Below, piece by piece: positions 24,544 to 32,622 of a stretch of DNA of 39,370 nucleotides. The notes under the pieces are model-generated. The model was not told where the DNA came from. It was given only the letters and a program-made list of their open reading frames with translations, and did not search any database. The DNA comes from Bacteroidales bacterium UBA1182 (lineage in GTDB: Bacteria > Bacteroidota > Bacteroidia > Bacteroidales > Bacteroidaceae). The translations under genes and the position numbers were made by a program. Where the stretch lies: NCBI GenBank assembly GCA_002310015.1, contig DBYQ01000054.1:13584-52953 (forward strand), read 5' to 3'. Positions within the stretch are counted from its first letter, which is position 1. Each line of letters begins with the position of its first letter.

Positions 24544-26685
24544 ATGTGTTTTTATCAGATCCAGGATTTCCTCACCGTATTGTTTCCATTTGGCGGGGCC
24601 GAAACCGTTTACTGCCAGAAGTTCCTCTTTGGTGGTGGGGCAGGTATCGGCTATTTCCAATAGGGTTCGCTGGGTGAGCACCCAGTAGGCGCGTATGTTC
24701 TGAGCCATATATTGTTCAGTACGCCAATCTATGAGCGGCTGAATGAGTTCGGGATGGCGGTTGTCAGAGTAGATTTCCTCAATGGTGGGTTTGGTCTTCA
24801 CAACCTTTTCCTTTACTGGTTTGGGTTCCTTTATCTTCTTGATTGAGGATTTTGGCTTTGATGACAACAGGGCATCATTCCTTATTCTAAGGTATGATTC
24901 TATACTGAATCCCGTTTCCTGTATCTCTCTCATGCTCTGCAGGTGCATGGCGAGTTGCGGCAGCAGTTCTCCCGATGCCTCCGTAAGCGTCTTCTTTACC
25001 TCCTTGTTGTCAACGGAGACAGACATTATCGGGGTTATTTCAGCTGCCGCATCCATAAGTATGGGCATGAAATATCCGGCTGCTTTTGAAACTCTCTCAT
25101 TGATATGTGGTCTGTTATCGGCTCCTATACTGTCCAGCTCCCTGCGGAATTTTTCTGCAATATTCTCCATATCCCTTATGCGTTGGCGGTTCTCTTCCAG
25201 TCTGGCAGTCTGTTCGGGGTAGGTGTTCTTAAGGTGGTTCCTGAATAATCCTCCTATCCAGCCGGAAAGTCTTTCCAACTCATTGAAACTGAAACACTCC
25301 TTGAGAATGTTCATATAGTAGGCAGCGCGGAATTCATCAAACTTTCTTTCCATCTCAGATACCGGCATGAACTGCTCATGGAATCCTGATACGTCACTGT
25401 TGTTGAACAGGCAGGATTGTGAGATAGGGCTGCTCAACACAATACCCTCAAGGGTGCGGCATCGTGAAAGAGCCACATATACCTGTCCGAACGTAAAGGC
25501 CGATGCCGCATCAATGATGACATGGTCAAACGTAAGGCCCTGGCTCTTATGGATGGTTACAGCCCAGGCTGCACGCAGCGGATATTGGGTGAATGTGCCG
25601 TCAACCTTGGGAACAATCTCCTTGGTATCCTTGTCTATTTCATACTGTATGTTCTCCCACTTCTCAAGCGGAACATTTATCTCCTCGCCGTTTTCATCGG
25701 TTACCGTTATGCCGTCATCATAATCAATCTCTGTTACGGTGGCTATCTTTCCGTTGTAGTAATGGCCCTCGCGGGAGTCATTCTTAAGGAACATTACCTG
25801 CGTACCCTCCTTGAGTTGGAGGACCTTCTCCGCTGGCAGCGAGTTCTCTGGGAATTTACCCTCAATCTCAGCATAGAAGGTGAAAAGGCGTGTTTTGAGG
25901 CTTTCCATCTTCTGTTGGTTTATGTTGTCGGCCTGACGGTTGTGGGTTGTAAGGCGTATCCAGCGATTGCCCGATGCCGCATAAGTGTCATCAGGGTCAA
26001 AACGCGGATCAAGGCGGCTGTTGAGCAACCGGTAAGTTGCGTTGTCCATCAATCCGTCCCTGATATTGTTGAGTATCTGAAGGAACGAGGTGTCTGATTG
26101 GCGGTAAACCGTCTGCAACTCTATTGTCACGTACTGCAGTTGCTGCATCACCTTTGAGTGAAAGAAAAAAGGTGACGGATAGACTCTCTTGAGCCACGGC
26201 TCCTCCTGTTCCGTTACTACAGGCGGAAGCTGATGCGCATCACCTATCATGAGTAGCTGTACTCCTCCAAAAGGCCGGTCATTGCGGCGGTATCTGCGCA
26301 TCACTGCATCTACCGCATCGAGCAGGTCGGCGCGGACCATGGATATCTCATCTATTATAAGAAGGTCAAGTGTTTTTATGATCTTGAGTTTCTCTTTTTT
26401 CAGCTGGCGGCGTGCATCAGGTAACTGGTACTCTGTTACAAGTTCCTTGACATCAGGCAGATAAGGGCAGAGTGGCAATTGGAAAAACGAGTGTATGGTT
26501 ACGCCGCCGGCATTTATTGCAGCCACACCTGTAGGCGCAAGCACCACGCAACGTTTAGGTGTGTTCTCTACTATATATTTAAGAAAGGTGGTTTTTCCGG
26601 TTCCGGCTCTTCCTGTCAGGAAAACCGATATTCCCGTTTGGGAAATGTAACTCTCGGCTAGTTCAAACAAATGGTCTTTTTCCAT
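24532..26685 (-). CDS. PIF1/RecD-like ATP-dependent DNA helicase with C-terminal HRDC domain
   Basis: A 717-residue superfamily 1 helicase. Walker A is GRAGTGKTT at residues 25-33 and Walker B is LLIIDEISMVRADLLD. Further motifs are APTGVAAINAGGVTIHSFF, the Q-containing GDAHQLPPV, and a late WAVTIHKSQGLTFDHV with YVALSRCRTLEG (UvrD_C_2-type). Residues of about 640-715 form an HRDC or helix-turn-helix-like end (ELLAVNGFGPAKWKQYGEEIL). It probably unwinds DNA 5' to 3' during replication repair or resolves G-quadruplexes, as PIF1-like enzymes do. It is a stand-alone gene with a near-perfect promoter upstream. This arrangement is common in Bacteroidota chromosomes and is not a mobile element gene by itself. 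Confidence 0.9.
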   Translation of the reverse strand: MEKDHLFELAESYISQTGISVFLTGRAGTGKTTFLKYIVENTPKRCVVLAPTGVAAINAGGVTIHSFFQLPLCPYLPDVKELVTEYQLPDARRQLKKEKLKIIKTLDLLIIDEISMVRADLLDAVDAVMRRYRRNDRPFGGVQLLMIGDAHQLPPVVTEQEEPWLKRVYPSPFFFHSKVMQQLQYVTIELQTVYRQSDTSFLQILNNIRDGLMDNATYRLLNSRLDPRFDPDDTYAASGNRWIRLTTHNRQADNINQQKMESLKTRLFTFYAEIEGKFPENSLPAEKVLQLKEGTQVMFLKNDSREGHYYNGKIATVTEIDYDDGITVTDENGEEINVPLEKWENIQYEIDKDTKEIVPKVDGTFTQYPLRAAWAVTIHKSQGLTFDHVIIDAASAFTFGQVYVALSRCRTLEGIVLSSPISQSCLFNNSDVSGFHEQFMPVSEMERKFDEFRAAYYMNILKECFSFNELERLSGWIGGLFRNHLKNTYPEQTARLEENRQRIRDMENIAEKFRRELDSIGADNRPHINERVSKAAGYFMPILMDAAAEITPIMSVSVDNKEVKKTLTEASGELLPQLAMHLQSMREIQETGFSIESYLRIRNDALLSSKPKSSIKKIKEPKPVKEKVVKTKPTIEEIYSDNRHPELIQPLIDWRTEQYMAQNIRAYWVLTQRTLLEIADTCPTTKEELLAVNGFGPAKWKQYGEEILDLIKTHRTH

Positions 26686-26720
26686 AGTATAGTAATTAAG
26701 ATGTGGTTACTGAGATGCGG

Positions 26721-26751
26721 CAAATATATGGATAAAAGCTGACATATCAAA
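26721..26751 (-). promoter_or_regulatory. Bacteroides-type promoter for the helicase gene
   Basis: On the minus strand TTTG (26748-26751), 19 bases, then TATATTTG (26721-26728): both boxes match the consensus. The leader to the ATG at 26685 would be about 30 bases. Confidence 0.68.
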
Positions 26752-26810
26752 AATGGTCATGCTTTCGTGTAGAAAGTTTGCACCTTCAGTGTTAAATACA
26801 GTTAATCATA

Positions 26811-26841
26811 CTGCGTGAACAAGAATTACGTGATATATTTG
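26811..26841 (+). promoter_or_regulatory. Probable promoter of the ABC-GntR operon
   Basis: TATATTTG (26834-26841) matches TAnnTTTG. The position 19 bases upstream holds CTGC (26811-26814), a weak fit to the TTTG/TTGC box. The start site would fall near 26847, inside the palindrome described next. Confidence 0.5.
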
Positions 26842-26867
26842 TGGTGTCTTAGTGAATTAATACACCA
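26842..26867. promoter_or_regulatory. Candidate operator for the GntR regulator
   Basis: A 26-base imperfect palindrome: TGGTGT at 26842-26847 mirrors ACACCA at 26862-26867, and TTA/TAA pairs follow inside. Ten of 13 mirrored positions pair. It begins right after the -7 box and covers the expected start site, where a repressor would block transcription. YtrA-type GntR proteins commonly repress their own operon, and such a gene is third in this operon. Confidence 0.45.
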
Positions 26868-26897
26868 ATAAGCAAAAGGAGAAACACTGTTAATATT

Positions 26898-27734
26898 ATG
26901 ATTACGATTAAGAAACTTGCTTTCAGTTACGGTGATAACATGGTGCTGAAAGACATTTCAATGAAGCTGGAAGAAGGGTGCATTTATGGTCTTCTGGGTG
27001 AGAACGGAGTGGGAAAAACCACTTTGCTGACATTGCTGGCAGGCCTTAAGAAGGTAAATGAAGGTTCTATTGATATAGATGGATATAATCCTTTTGATCG
27101 CAAACCCTCTTTTCTTTCCAATATCTATTATCTGCCTGATGAGGTGGCTGCCGTAAAGACAAAAGCTTTGGATTATGCCGCAGATCAGGGGCAGTTCTGG
27201 ACAAATTTTGACCTGAACAAGTTCCGCAAGATAATGGAGATATTTGAGAATGATGATAACATACGTATGGACCGCATGTCATACGGCCAGCTTAAGAAGA
27301 CCTACATCAGTTTTGCACTTGCCTGCAATGCCAGGTATCTCCTTATGGATGAGCCTACAAACGGTCTGGATATCCCTTCCAAGGCACAGTTCCGCAAGGC
27401 GGTATCCAAATATACTTCCGATGATTCTACTCTGCTTATTTCTACCCATCAGGTTCGTGACCTTGAGGCCTTGATAGACCCCATCATTATTCTTGATCGC
27501 AGGGATGTGCTGCTTAATGCATCGCTTGATGAAATTACTCAAAGGCTCTATTTTGATTATTCATCGGCGGTTGATGATGAAGCATTGTATTCAGAATCCA
27601 TTCCTGGAGGTTGTATACAGGTGCTTCGCAATACAACTGGCATTGAGAGTAAGGTGAATATAGAGGCTCTGTTCAACACGGTTCACCTGCATAAGGATTT
27701 AATCAAGGAGATGTTTAACAATAAAGAATCATAA
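26898..27734 (+). CDS. ABC transporter ATP-binding protein
   Basis: A 278-residue ABC ATPase. Walker A is GENGVGKTT at residues 34-42, the signature is MSYGQLKKT, and Walker B is YLLMDEPTNGLD followed by the switch His in LLISTHQVRDLEA. The signature has Tyr-Gly-Gln in place of the usual Ser-Gly-Gly-Gln. The family resembles ATPases paired with ABC-2-type permeases and YtrA-like GntR repressors, which export peptides, antibiotics or lipids or respond to cell-envelope stress. AGGAG lies about 15 bases before the ATG. The permease gene starts two bases after its stop. Confidence 0.9.
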   Translation: MITIKKLAFSYGDNMVLKDISMKLEEGCIYGLLGENGVGKTTLLTLLAGLKKVNEGSIDIDGYNPFDRKPSFLSNIYYLPDEVAAVKTKALDYAADQGQFWTNFDLNKFRKIMEIFENDDNIRMDRMSYGQLKKTYISFALACNARYLLMDEPTNGLDIPSKAQFRKAVSKYTSDDSTLLISTHQVRDLEALIDPIIILDRRDVLLNASLDEITQRLYFDYSSAVDDEALYSESIPGGCIQVLRNTTGIESKVNIEALFNTVHLHKDLIKEMFNNKES

Positions 27735-27736
27735 CT

Positions 27737-28618
27737 ATGGAAAACGATGTATTCAGTTTAAACAGGTTCTGGCGCTATTTAAAGAGTGATTTTGATTCTT
27801 TTGTATCCAGATATGGCATTACATTGCTGGTAATCAGTACTATGCCTATCTCTTGCGAGGTGTTTAGCGGCGTACTTACATTAATGAGGACGGGTAAGTG
27901 GCAAGGCATGGAGATAGATTTCCGCATGGGCCTTTTTGTTTTGTTTGGCATAATAATGCTGATAAATGCTCCTTCCAGATTGTATGGACACCTCACAGAC
28001 CGTAAAGAAGGTTCAGCTTTCCTTTTGTTGCCGGTTTCAAAACTTGAAAAATATATTTCAATGATACTGATAACATGCATTGTGATGCCTTTTATATACA
28101 TCCTTATCTATTTGGGTCTGGATGTTATGGTCTGCATGTTTGATGCAAACTGTAATGTATCGTTGTTCAGTTTCATTTATTCAATTGATGAGTATAAGTC
28201 AACCTTGGCGGGAATGCAGGCTGAATCTTTAAGCACACTGCTCAATAATTTCGGGTCAATTTCAAATCCGTGTCTTTTCTTAGATGATATAATCCGGATA
28301 CCGCTCGTTTTTCTTCTAGGTGCACTTATCTTCAAGACATCAAAAACCGGCAAGACACTAGGTAGTGTTATTTTGATCGCTATGGCATTTAAACTTGTTA
28401 TGGCTCCTTTGGCCGCATATTTAGCACATATGGAGAACTTGTATCATATGGGAAACGCAGGATATTTAGACTATTCTTTTGAGTCATTCAGTAACGCATT
28501 TCCGTTAAGTGCGTGGGTATGGAGCCATCTCTCTTTGATTGATACCATATGGGATATCATATTAAACAGCTTTTTGCTTTTCTTTGTATGGCTTAGAATT
28601 AAAAGGATGAAATTATAA
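27737..28618 (+). CDS. ABC transporter permease (ABC-2-like membrane protein)
   Basis: A 293-residue membrane protein with about six hydrophobic segments: GITLLVISTMPIS, GLFVLFGIIMLINAP, ISMILITCIVMPFIYILIY, IPLVFLLGALIF, LGSVILIAMAFKLVMAPLAA, and DIILNSFLLFFVWL. It follows the ATPase gene by two bases and precedes the regulator gene, so it is the membrane half of one transporter. No family-defining catalytic motif exists for this class and the substrate is unknown. The segment GHLTDRKEGSAFLLLPVSKLEKYIS resembles the loop seen in other Bacteroidales permeases of this operon type. Confidence 0.8.
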   Translation: MENDVFSLNRFWRYLKSDFDSFVSRYGITLLVISTMPISCEVFSGVLTLMRTGKWQGMEIDFRMGLFVLFGIIMLINAPSRLYGHLTDRKEGSAFLLLPVSKLEKYISMILITCIVMPFIYILIYLGLDVMVCMFDANCNVSLFSFIYSIDEYKSTLAGMQAESLSTLLNNFGSISNPCLFLDDIIRIPLVFLLGALIFKTSKTGKTLGSVILIAMAFKLVMAPLAAYLAHMENLYHMGNAGYLDYSFESFSNAFPLSAWVWSHLSLIDTIWDIILNSFLLFFVWLRIKRMKL

Positions 28619-28634
28619 TCAAAAAAGGACTATT

Positions 28635-28973
28635 ATGGAATTCAGTGAAAACAAACCTATTTATCTTCAGATAGCCGATAGAATCGCTGAAAGGATTCTG
28701 AGCGGAGAACTGAAGGAGGGAGACAGAATATTGTCTGTGCGTGAATTGGGCGCCGAGTTGGGCGTGAATCCCAATACCGCCATGCGCAGTTATGAAAAAC
28801 TGACAATGGACGGCGTCATTTATAATCAGCGTGGTATCGGTTACTTCGTGGCCGATGGAGCCAAGGAAATAGTTTTGCGTAACATGCGTGCTGATTTCAT
28901 ACAGAATGAGGTGCCTGTCATAAAACGCAAGATGGAACTGCTGCAGCTTAATGTTTCAGACCTGGGCCTCTGA
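28635..28973 (+). CDS. GntR-family transcriptional regulator (YtrA-like)
   Basis: A 112-residue protein made of a winged helix-turn-helix and a short C-terminal helix, the size of the YtrA subfamily. The DNA-binding part reads KPIYLQIADRIAERILSGEL, then GDRILSVRELGAELGVNPNTAMRSYEKL, and the wing QRGIGYFV. It should bind a palindromic operator; the one at 26842-26867, at the start of this operon, is the obvious candidate for autoregulation. It lacks any large effector domain. It is the last gene of the ABC operon, and its stop is followed after three bases by a 40-bp inverted repeat. Confidence 0.92.
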   Translation: MEFSENKPIYLQIADRIAERILSGELKEGDRILSVRELGAELGVNPNTAMRSYEKLTMDGVIYNQRGIGYFVADGAKEIVLRNMRADFIQNEVPVIKRKMELLQLNVSDLGL

Positions 28974-28976
28974 AGC

Positions 28977-29089
28977 AAAAGATACAAAAGGGGACGGTTC
29001 TGTTTTGTACTATTTTGAGCACTTGTAATGAGTTGCTAAAAATCTTTTGAAAATAGTACAAAACAGAACCGTCCCCTTTTGTATCTTTT
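28977..29089. repeat. Perfect 40-bp inverted repeat (MITE- or REP-like palindrome)
   Basis: The arms 28977-29016 and 29050-29089 are exact complements over all 40 bases, with a 33-base loop. The core reads AAAAGGGGACGGTTCTGTTT on each strand. It begins three bases after the GntR stop and ends 35 bases before the RNase R start. The RNA would fold into a very stable hairpin that could stop transcription from the ABC operon. GGGGACGGTTCT palindromes are reminiscent of REP elements moved by Y1 (RAYT) transposases; no transposase gene lies in the window. Confidence 0.9.
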
Positions 29090-29124
29090 TGTATCTTCGT
29101 GACAATATAAAGAACAAACGCTCT

Positions 29125-31293
29125 ATGGGCAGATCATACAAAGGCGGTGTCCGTTTAAACCGCAGGACAATGACGGACCTTGTTACAGACTGGTTCCGTG
29201 ATAATCAGGAGAGTTCTATCAGCATCAAGAGGCTGTATGATGAGCTTAAACTCAAGACGCATCCCATGCGTTCCATGTGTCTGGATATTGTCTTGGAATT
29301 GCTTGATGACGGCTTCCTCAAGGAGAAGGACGGCCAGTTTCAGCTTATGCAGAAGAGCAAGTTCCTGGAGGGTGTGCTCCAGCGTCGTGTGGGTGGCAAG
29401 AACTTTTTGGTGCCCGATGACGGCAGTGAGAATGTGTTCGTGGCAGAGCGCAACTCAGCCGGTGCCGTGAACGGTGACCGCGTCAAGGTGGTGCTGTTTG
29501 CCCGTAAGCCGCATTCAGGCCTTGAGGGTGAGGTCACGGAGATTCTCAAACGTGCCAAGGATACATTCGTAGGCACGCTCCAGGTAAAAGGCAAGTTTGC
29601 CTATCTTGTTACACCTGATAGGTCAGATAAGGATATCTACATACCTCTGGCCAGCCTCAAGAAAGGCCGTGACGGAGAGAAAGCCGTGGTAAAGGTGGTT
29701 GAGTGGCCGGATACCCCTGACCGTAATCCCGTAGGAAAGGTAATAGACATACTTGGTGCAGCCGGTGAGAACAATACTGAGATGCATGCTATCTTGGCTG
29801 AATACGGACTGCCTTACAGCTATCCGGAGAATGTGGAGCAGGCCGCTGAGGAGATCTCATCGGAAATAACTGATGCCGCACTTGCCGGTCGTGAGGATTT
29901 CCGTAACGTGACTACATTCACCATTGATCCGCATGATGCCAAGGATTTTGATGATGCTCTCTCCATCCGTCCCATCAAGAAGGGTCTTTGGGAGGTAGGT
30001 GTCCATATTGCCGATGTGAGCTATTACGTTCAGGAGGGCAGTATCATAGACAAGGAGGCATTCAAGCGTGCCACATCAATATATCTGGTGGACCGCACCA
30101 TACCCATGTTGCCTGAGAAACTCTGCAACAACCTCTGTTCACTGCGTCAGGATGAAGATAAACTAACCTACTCCGTGATACTTGAGATGACTGATGCCGG
30201 CGTGGTAAAACGCTCCCGCATAGCCCGCACGGTAATCCGCAGCAACCGCCGTTTTGCGTATGAGGAGGTTCAGGCCATAATAGAGCGTGAGCAGCAGGGC
30301 GGCAAGGAGCCGCTTCCCGGCGATGAGTTCAAGCAGGAGATAATGACCCTTGACAGCCTGGCCAAGATACTGCGTCAAAAGCGTTTTGCCGACGGCGCAC
30401 TCAGCTTTGACCGTGTGGAGGTACGTTTTGACATAGATGAGAAAGGACATCCCGTAAGCGTCTTTTTCAAGGAGTCAAAGGATGCCAACCAGCTTGTTGA
30501 GGAGTTCATGCTTCTGGCCAACCGTACCGTAGCGGAGTTTGTGGGCAAAGTCAAGGGTGGCAATCCCAAGACCTTTGTCTATCGTGTACATGATGAGCCG
30601 GACCCCGAGCGCATGGAGAACCTGCAGAATTTCGTTGCCAAGTTCGGCTACAAGCTCAAGGCTACGGGTGATCCGGTGGATATGGCCAAATCCATGAACA
30701 AGATGCTTTCTGAGGTCAAGGGCAAGAAAGAGCAGGAACTCATTGAGACTATCTCAATCCGTTCCATGCAGAAGGCCTGCTATACCACGGAGAACATCGG
30801 TCACTATGGTCTGGCATTCAAGTTCTATACGCACTTTACATCGCCCATACGCCGTTATCCGGACCTTATGGTACACCGTCTGCTCACCCGCTACATAGGT
30901 GGAGGACGCAGCGTGAGCCAACCCAAGTATGAGGAGTACTGTGAACACTGCTCCGGCCGTGAGCAGCTGGCAGAGCAGGCTGAGCGTGCCAGCATCAAGT
31001 ACAAGCAGGTAGAGTATATGTCAGACCGTATGGGCCAGGTGTTCGATGCAGTGATAAGCGGCGTTACGGAGTGGGGAATCTACGCAGAGATCGTAGAAAA
31101 CAAGTGTGAAGGCATGATTCCGATACGTTCACTTGGTGGTGACTATTTTGAATTTGATGAAAAGAATTACTGCCTCATAGGCCAGCGTACCCGTAAGCGT
31201 TACCGTCTGGGTGACCACGTAAAGGTAAAGGTGGCCCGCTGCAACCTGGAGAAGAAACAGATGGATTATGAACTGGTATCGGCCGATGAGTAA
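29125..31293 (+). CDS. rnr: Ribonuclease R
   Basis: A 722-residue RNase II/RNB-family 3'-5' exoribonuclease. A winged-helix start (TDLVTDWFRDNQESSISIKRLYDEL) and cold-shock domains come first. The RNB catalytic block has IDPHDAKDFDDALSI, with the metal-binding Asp residues in about 268-277, and the S1 domain is at the C-terminus (SGVTEWGIYAEIVENKCEGMI). It degrades structured RNA and helps tRNA/rRNA quality control. An in-frame ATG at 29047 lies in the loop of the inverted repeat and would add 26 unlikely residues, so the ATG at 29125 (MGRSYKGG) was chosen. TATCTTCG at 29092-29099 resembles a -7 box but lacks a -33 partner. gmhA follows after 40 bases. Confidence 0.95.
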   Translation: MGRSYKGGVRLNRRTMTDLVTDWFRDNQESSISIKRLYDELKLKTHPMRSMCLDIVLELLDDGFLKEKDGQFQLMQKSKFLEGVLQRRVGGKNFLVPDDGSENVFVAERNSAGAVNGDRVKVVLFARKPHSGLEGEVTEILKRAKDTFVGTLQVKGKFAYLVTPDRSDKDIYIPLASLKKGRDGEKAVVKVVEWPDTPDRNPVGKVIDILGAAGENNTEMHAILAEYGLPYSYPENVEQAAEEISSEITDAALAGREDFRNVTTFTIDPHDAKDFDDALSIRPIKKGLWEVGVHIADVSYYVQEGSIIDKEAFKRATSIYLVDRTIPMLPEKLCNNLCSLRQDEDKLTYSVILEMTDAGVVKRSRIARTVIRSNRRFAYEEVQAIIEREQQGGKEPLPGDEFKQEIMTLDSLAKILRQKRFADGALSFDRVEVRFDIDEKGHPVSVFFKESKDANQLVEEFMLLANRTVAEFVGKVKGGNPKTFVYRVHDEPDPERMENLQNFVAKFGYKLKATGDPVDMAKSMNKMLSEVKGKKEQELIETISIRSMQKACYTTENIGHYGLAFKFYTHFTSPIRRYPDLMVHRLLTRYIGGGRSVSQPKYEEYCEHCSGREQLAEQAERASIKYKQVEYMSDRMGQVFDAVISGVTEWGIYAEIVENKCEGMIPIRSLGGDYFEFDEKNYCLIGQRTRKRYRLGDHVKVKVARCNLEKKQMDYELVSADE

Positions 31294-31333
31294 ACGGTTG
31301 ACAAAAAGTGATATTTTTGCAAAAAAGAAGGAT

Positions 31334-31912
31334 ATGAAGAACATAAAAGAAGAGATAGCACAGTCTATAGCCACCAAGCAGGCTATTCTTGATAATGAAG
31401 AGATTCTGGCTAAAATAGCCCAGGCTGCAGAGATAATGACCGATGCATACCGTAACGGTCACAGTGCCCTGCTGGCCGGTAACGGAGGTTCCGCGGCCGA
31501 TGCCCAGCACCTGGCCGGTGAACTGGTCAACCAGTTCTATTTTGCCCGTCCCGGCATCCCTGCCCATTCTCTCAGCACAGATACATCAGTGATGACAGCC
31601 ATCGGCAATGACATAGGTTACAAATATCTGTTCTCAAGGCAGGTTGAGGCTCAGGGCTCCAAGGGTGATGTCTTTATAGGTATCTCCACATCAGGTAACT
31701 CAGAGAATATTGTAGAGGCACTCAAGGTTTGTCGTGAGAAGGGTATCACGTCAATAGGTCTCACCGGCAGCAAACCCTGCAAGATGGATTCTCTTGCAGA
31801 CCTTTGCATCAAGGTTCCATCTGACTGCACTCCGCGTATTCAGGAATCACATATCCTGATAGGCCATATCATCTGCGCCATAGTTGAGGAGAACCTTTTC
31901 GGTAACAAGTGA
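31334..31912 (+). CDS. gmhA: Phosphoheptose isomerase (sedoheptulose-7-phosphate isomerase)
   Basis: A 192-residue SIS-domain enzyme, the same length as E. coli GmhA. It converts sedoheptulose 7-phosphate to D-glycero-D-manno-heptose 7-phosphate, the first step of activated heptose synthesis. The phosphate-binding GNGGSAADAQHLAGE contains zinc ligands H59 and E63; STSGNSENIVEAL follows, and RIQESHILIGH supplies Q170 and H178. These match E. coli H61, E65, Q172 and H180 with a shift of two. The ATG at 31334 was chosen over an upstream one at 31268, which lies inside rnr. TATTTTTG in the 40-base gap after rnr resembles a -7 box without a clear -33 box. The stop shares one base with the hddC start. 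Confidence 0.95.
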   Translation: MKNIKEEIAQSIATKQAILDNEEILAKIAQAAEIMTDAYRNGHSALLAGNGGSAADAQHLAGELVNQFYFARPGIPAHSLSTDTSVMTAIGNDIGYKYLFSRQVEAQGSKGDVFIGISTSGNSENIVEALKVCREKGITSIGLTGSKPCKMDSLADLCIKVPSDCTPRIQESHILIGHIICAIVEENLFGNK

Positions 31913-32622
31913 TGTTTGATGCAGTCATTCTTGCCGGTGGATTGGGTACACGCCTGCGCAGCGTAGTGAGTGATGTTCCCAAGTGTATGGCTCCCGTAGG
32001 GGGCTGTCCTTTCCTTGAGTGGGTGCTGGCATGGATTGAACCGTTCCGTCCGGGTAAGATAGTGCTATCCTTGGGCTATCTGTCAGAGGTAGTAACTGAT
32101 TGGGTGCAGCACACCATGAAGGATTATCCGATTCCCATTGAGTGGGTCATTGAGGATACACCTCTCGGTACGGGTGGTGGCATAAAACTGGCTCTTTCCA
32201 AGGTTGCGGCCCCGCAATGCGTCATCCTTAACGGTGATACATTCTTTGATGTTGACCTTAACGCCTTGTGCCGGCAGCGTGAGAGCAGTGCGGCCCCTCT
32301 TGCCGTGGCTCTCAAGCCTATGGAGCGTTTTGAACGTTACGGTTCCGTCACTGTTGATGCAGATAACCGTATCAGCTCATTCAATGAGAAGCGTTACTGT
32401 GAGAAAGGTCTTATAAACGGTGGTATCTACTGTATAGACTGCAGGGCCGGTCTGCTTGACGGTAAACCGGATAAGTTCTCTTTTGAAAAGGATGTCCTTG
32501 AGCCTGAATCAGCATCCGGTCACCTTAAAGGATTCATCTCAGACGGCAGTTTCATTGATATAGGCATACCCGATGATTATGCCCTGGCGCAGACTTTCCT
32601 CCCTGCAAACATAAGGTTATGA
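31912..32622 (+). CDS. hddC: D-glycero-alpha-D-manno-heptose 1-phosphate guanylyltransferase-like nucleotidyltransferase
   Basis: A 236-residue NTP-transferase. The N-terminal loop AVILAGGLGTRL followed by VPKCMAPVGG is the nucleotide-binding signature; EDTPLGTGGGIKLA and LNGDTFFDVD (metal-binding Asp) follow. In the GDP-heptose pathway HddC joins GMP to heptose 1-phosphate. The neighbours gmhA and gmhB and the distant hddA support this role; another hexose 1-phosphate is the alternative if only this gene is considered. The ATG at 31912 overlaps the gmhA stop (TGATG). An in-frame GTG at 31909 is a possible but less likely start. The stop overlaps gmhB by four bases. Confidence 0.88.
   Translation: MFDAVILAGGLGTRLRSVVSDVPKCMAPVGGCPFLEWVLAWIEPFRPGKIVLSLGYLSEVVTDWVQHTMKDYPIPIEWVIEDTPLGTGGGIKLALSKVAAPQCVILNGDTFFDVDLNALCRQRESSAAPLAVALKPMERFERYGSVTVDADNRISSFNEKRYCEKGLINGGIYCIDCRAGLLDGKPDKFSFEKDVLEPESASGHLKGFISDGSFIDIGIPDDYALAQTFLPANIRL

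Noticed and set aside
24532..26685. The PIF1-like helicase considered as part of a phage-defence or mobile island.
   Set aside because: No nuclease, integrase or other defence gene is adjacent; flanks are housekeeping genes with normal base composition, and this helicase type is common in Bacteroidota chromosomes.
29047..29124. An earlier ATG for RNase R at 29047.
   Set aside because: It lies at the edge of the loop and right arm of the 40-bp inverted repeat, so the added residues would be repeat-coded; the ATG at 29125 gives a normal RNase R start.
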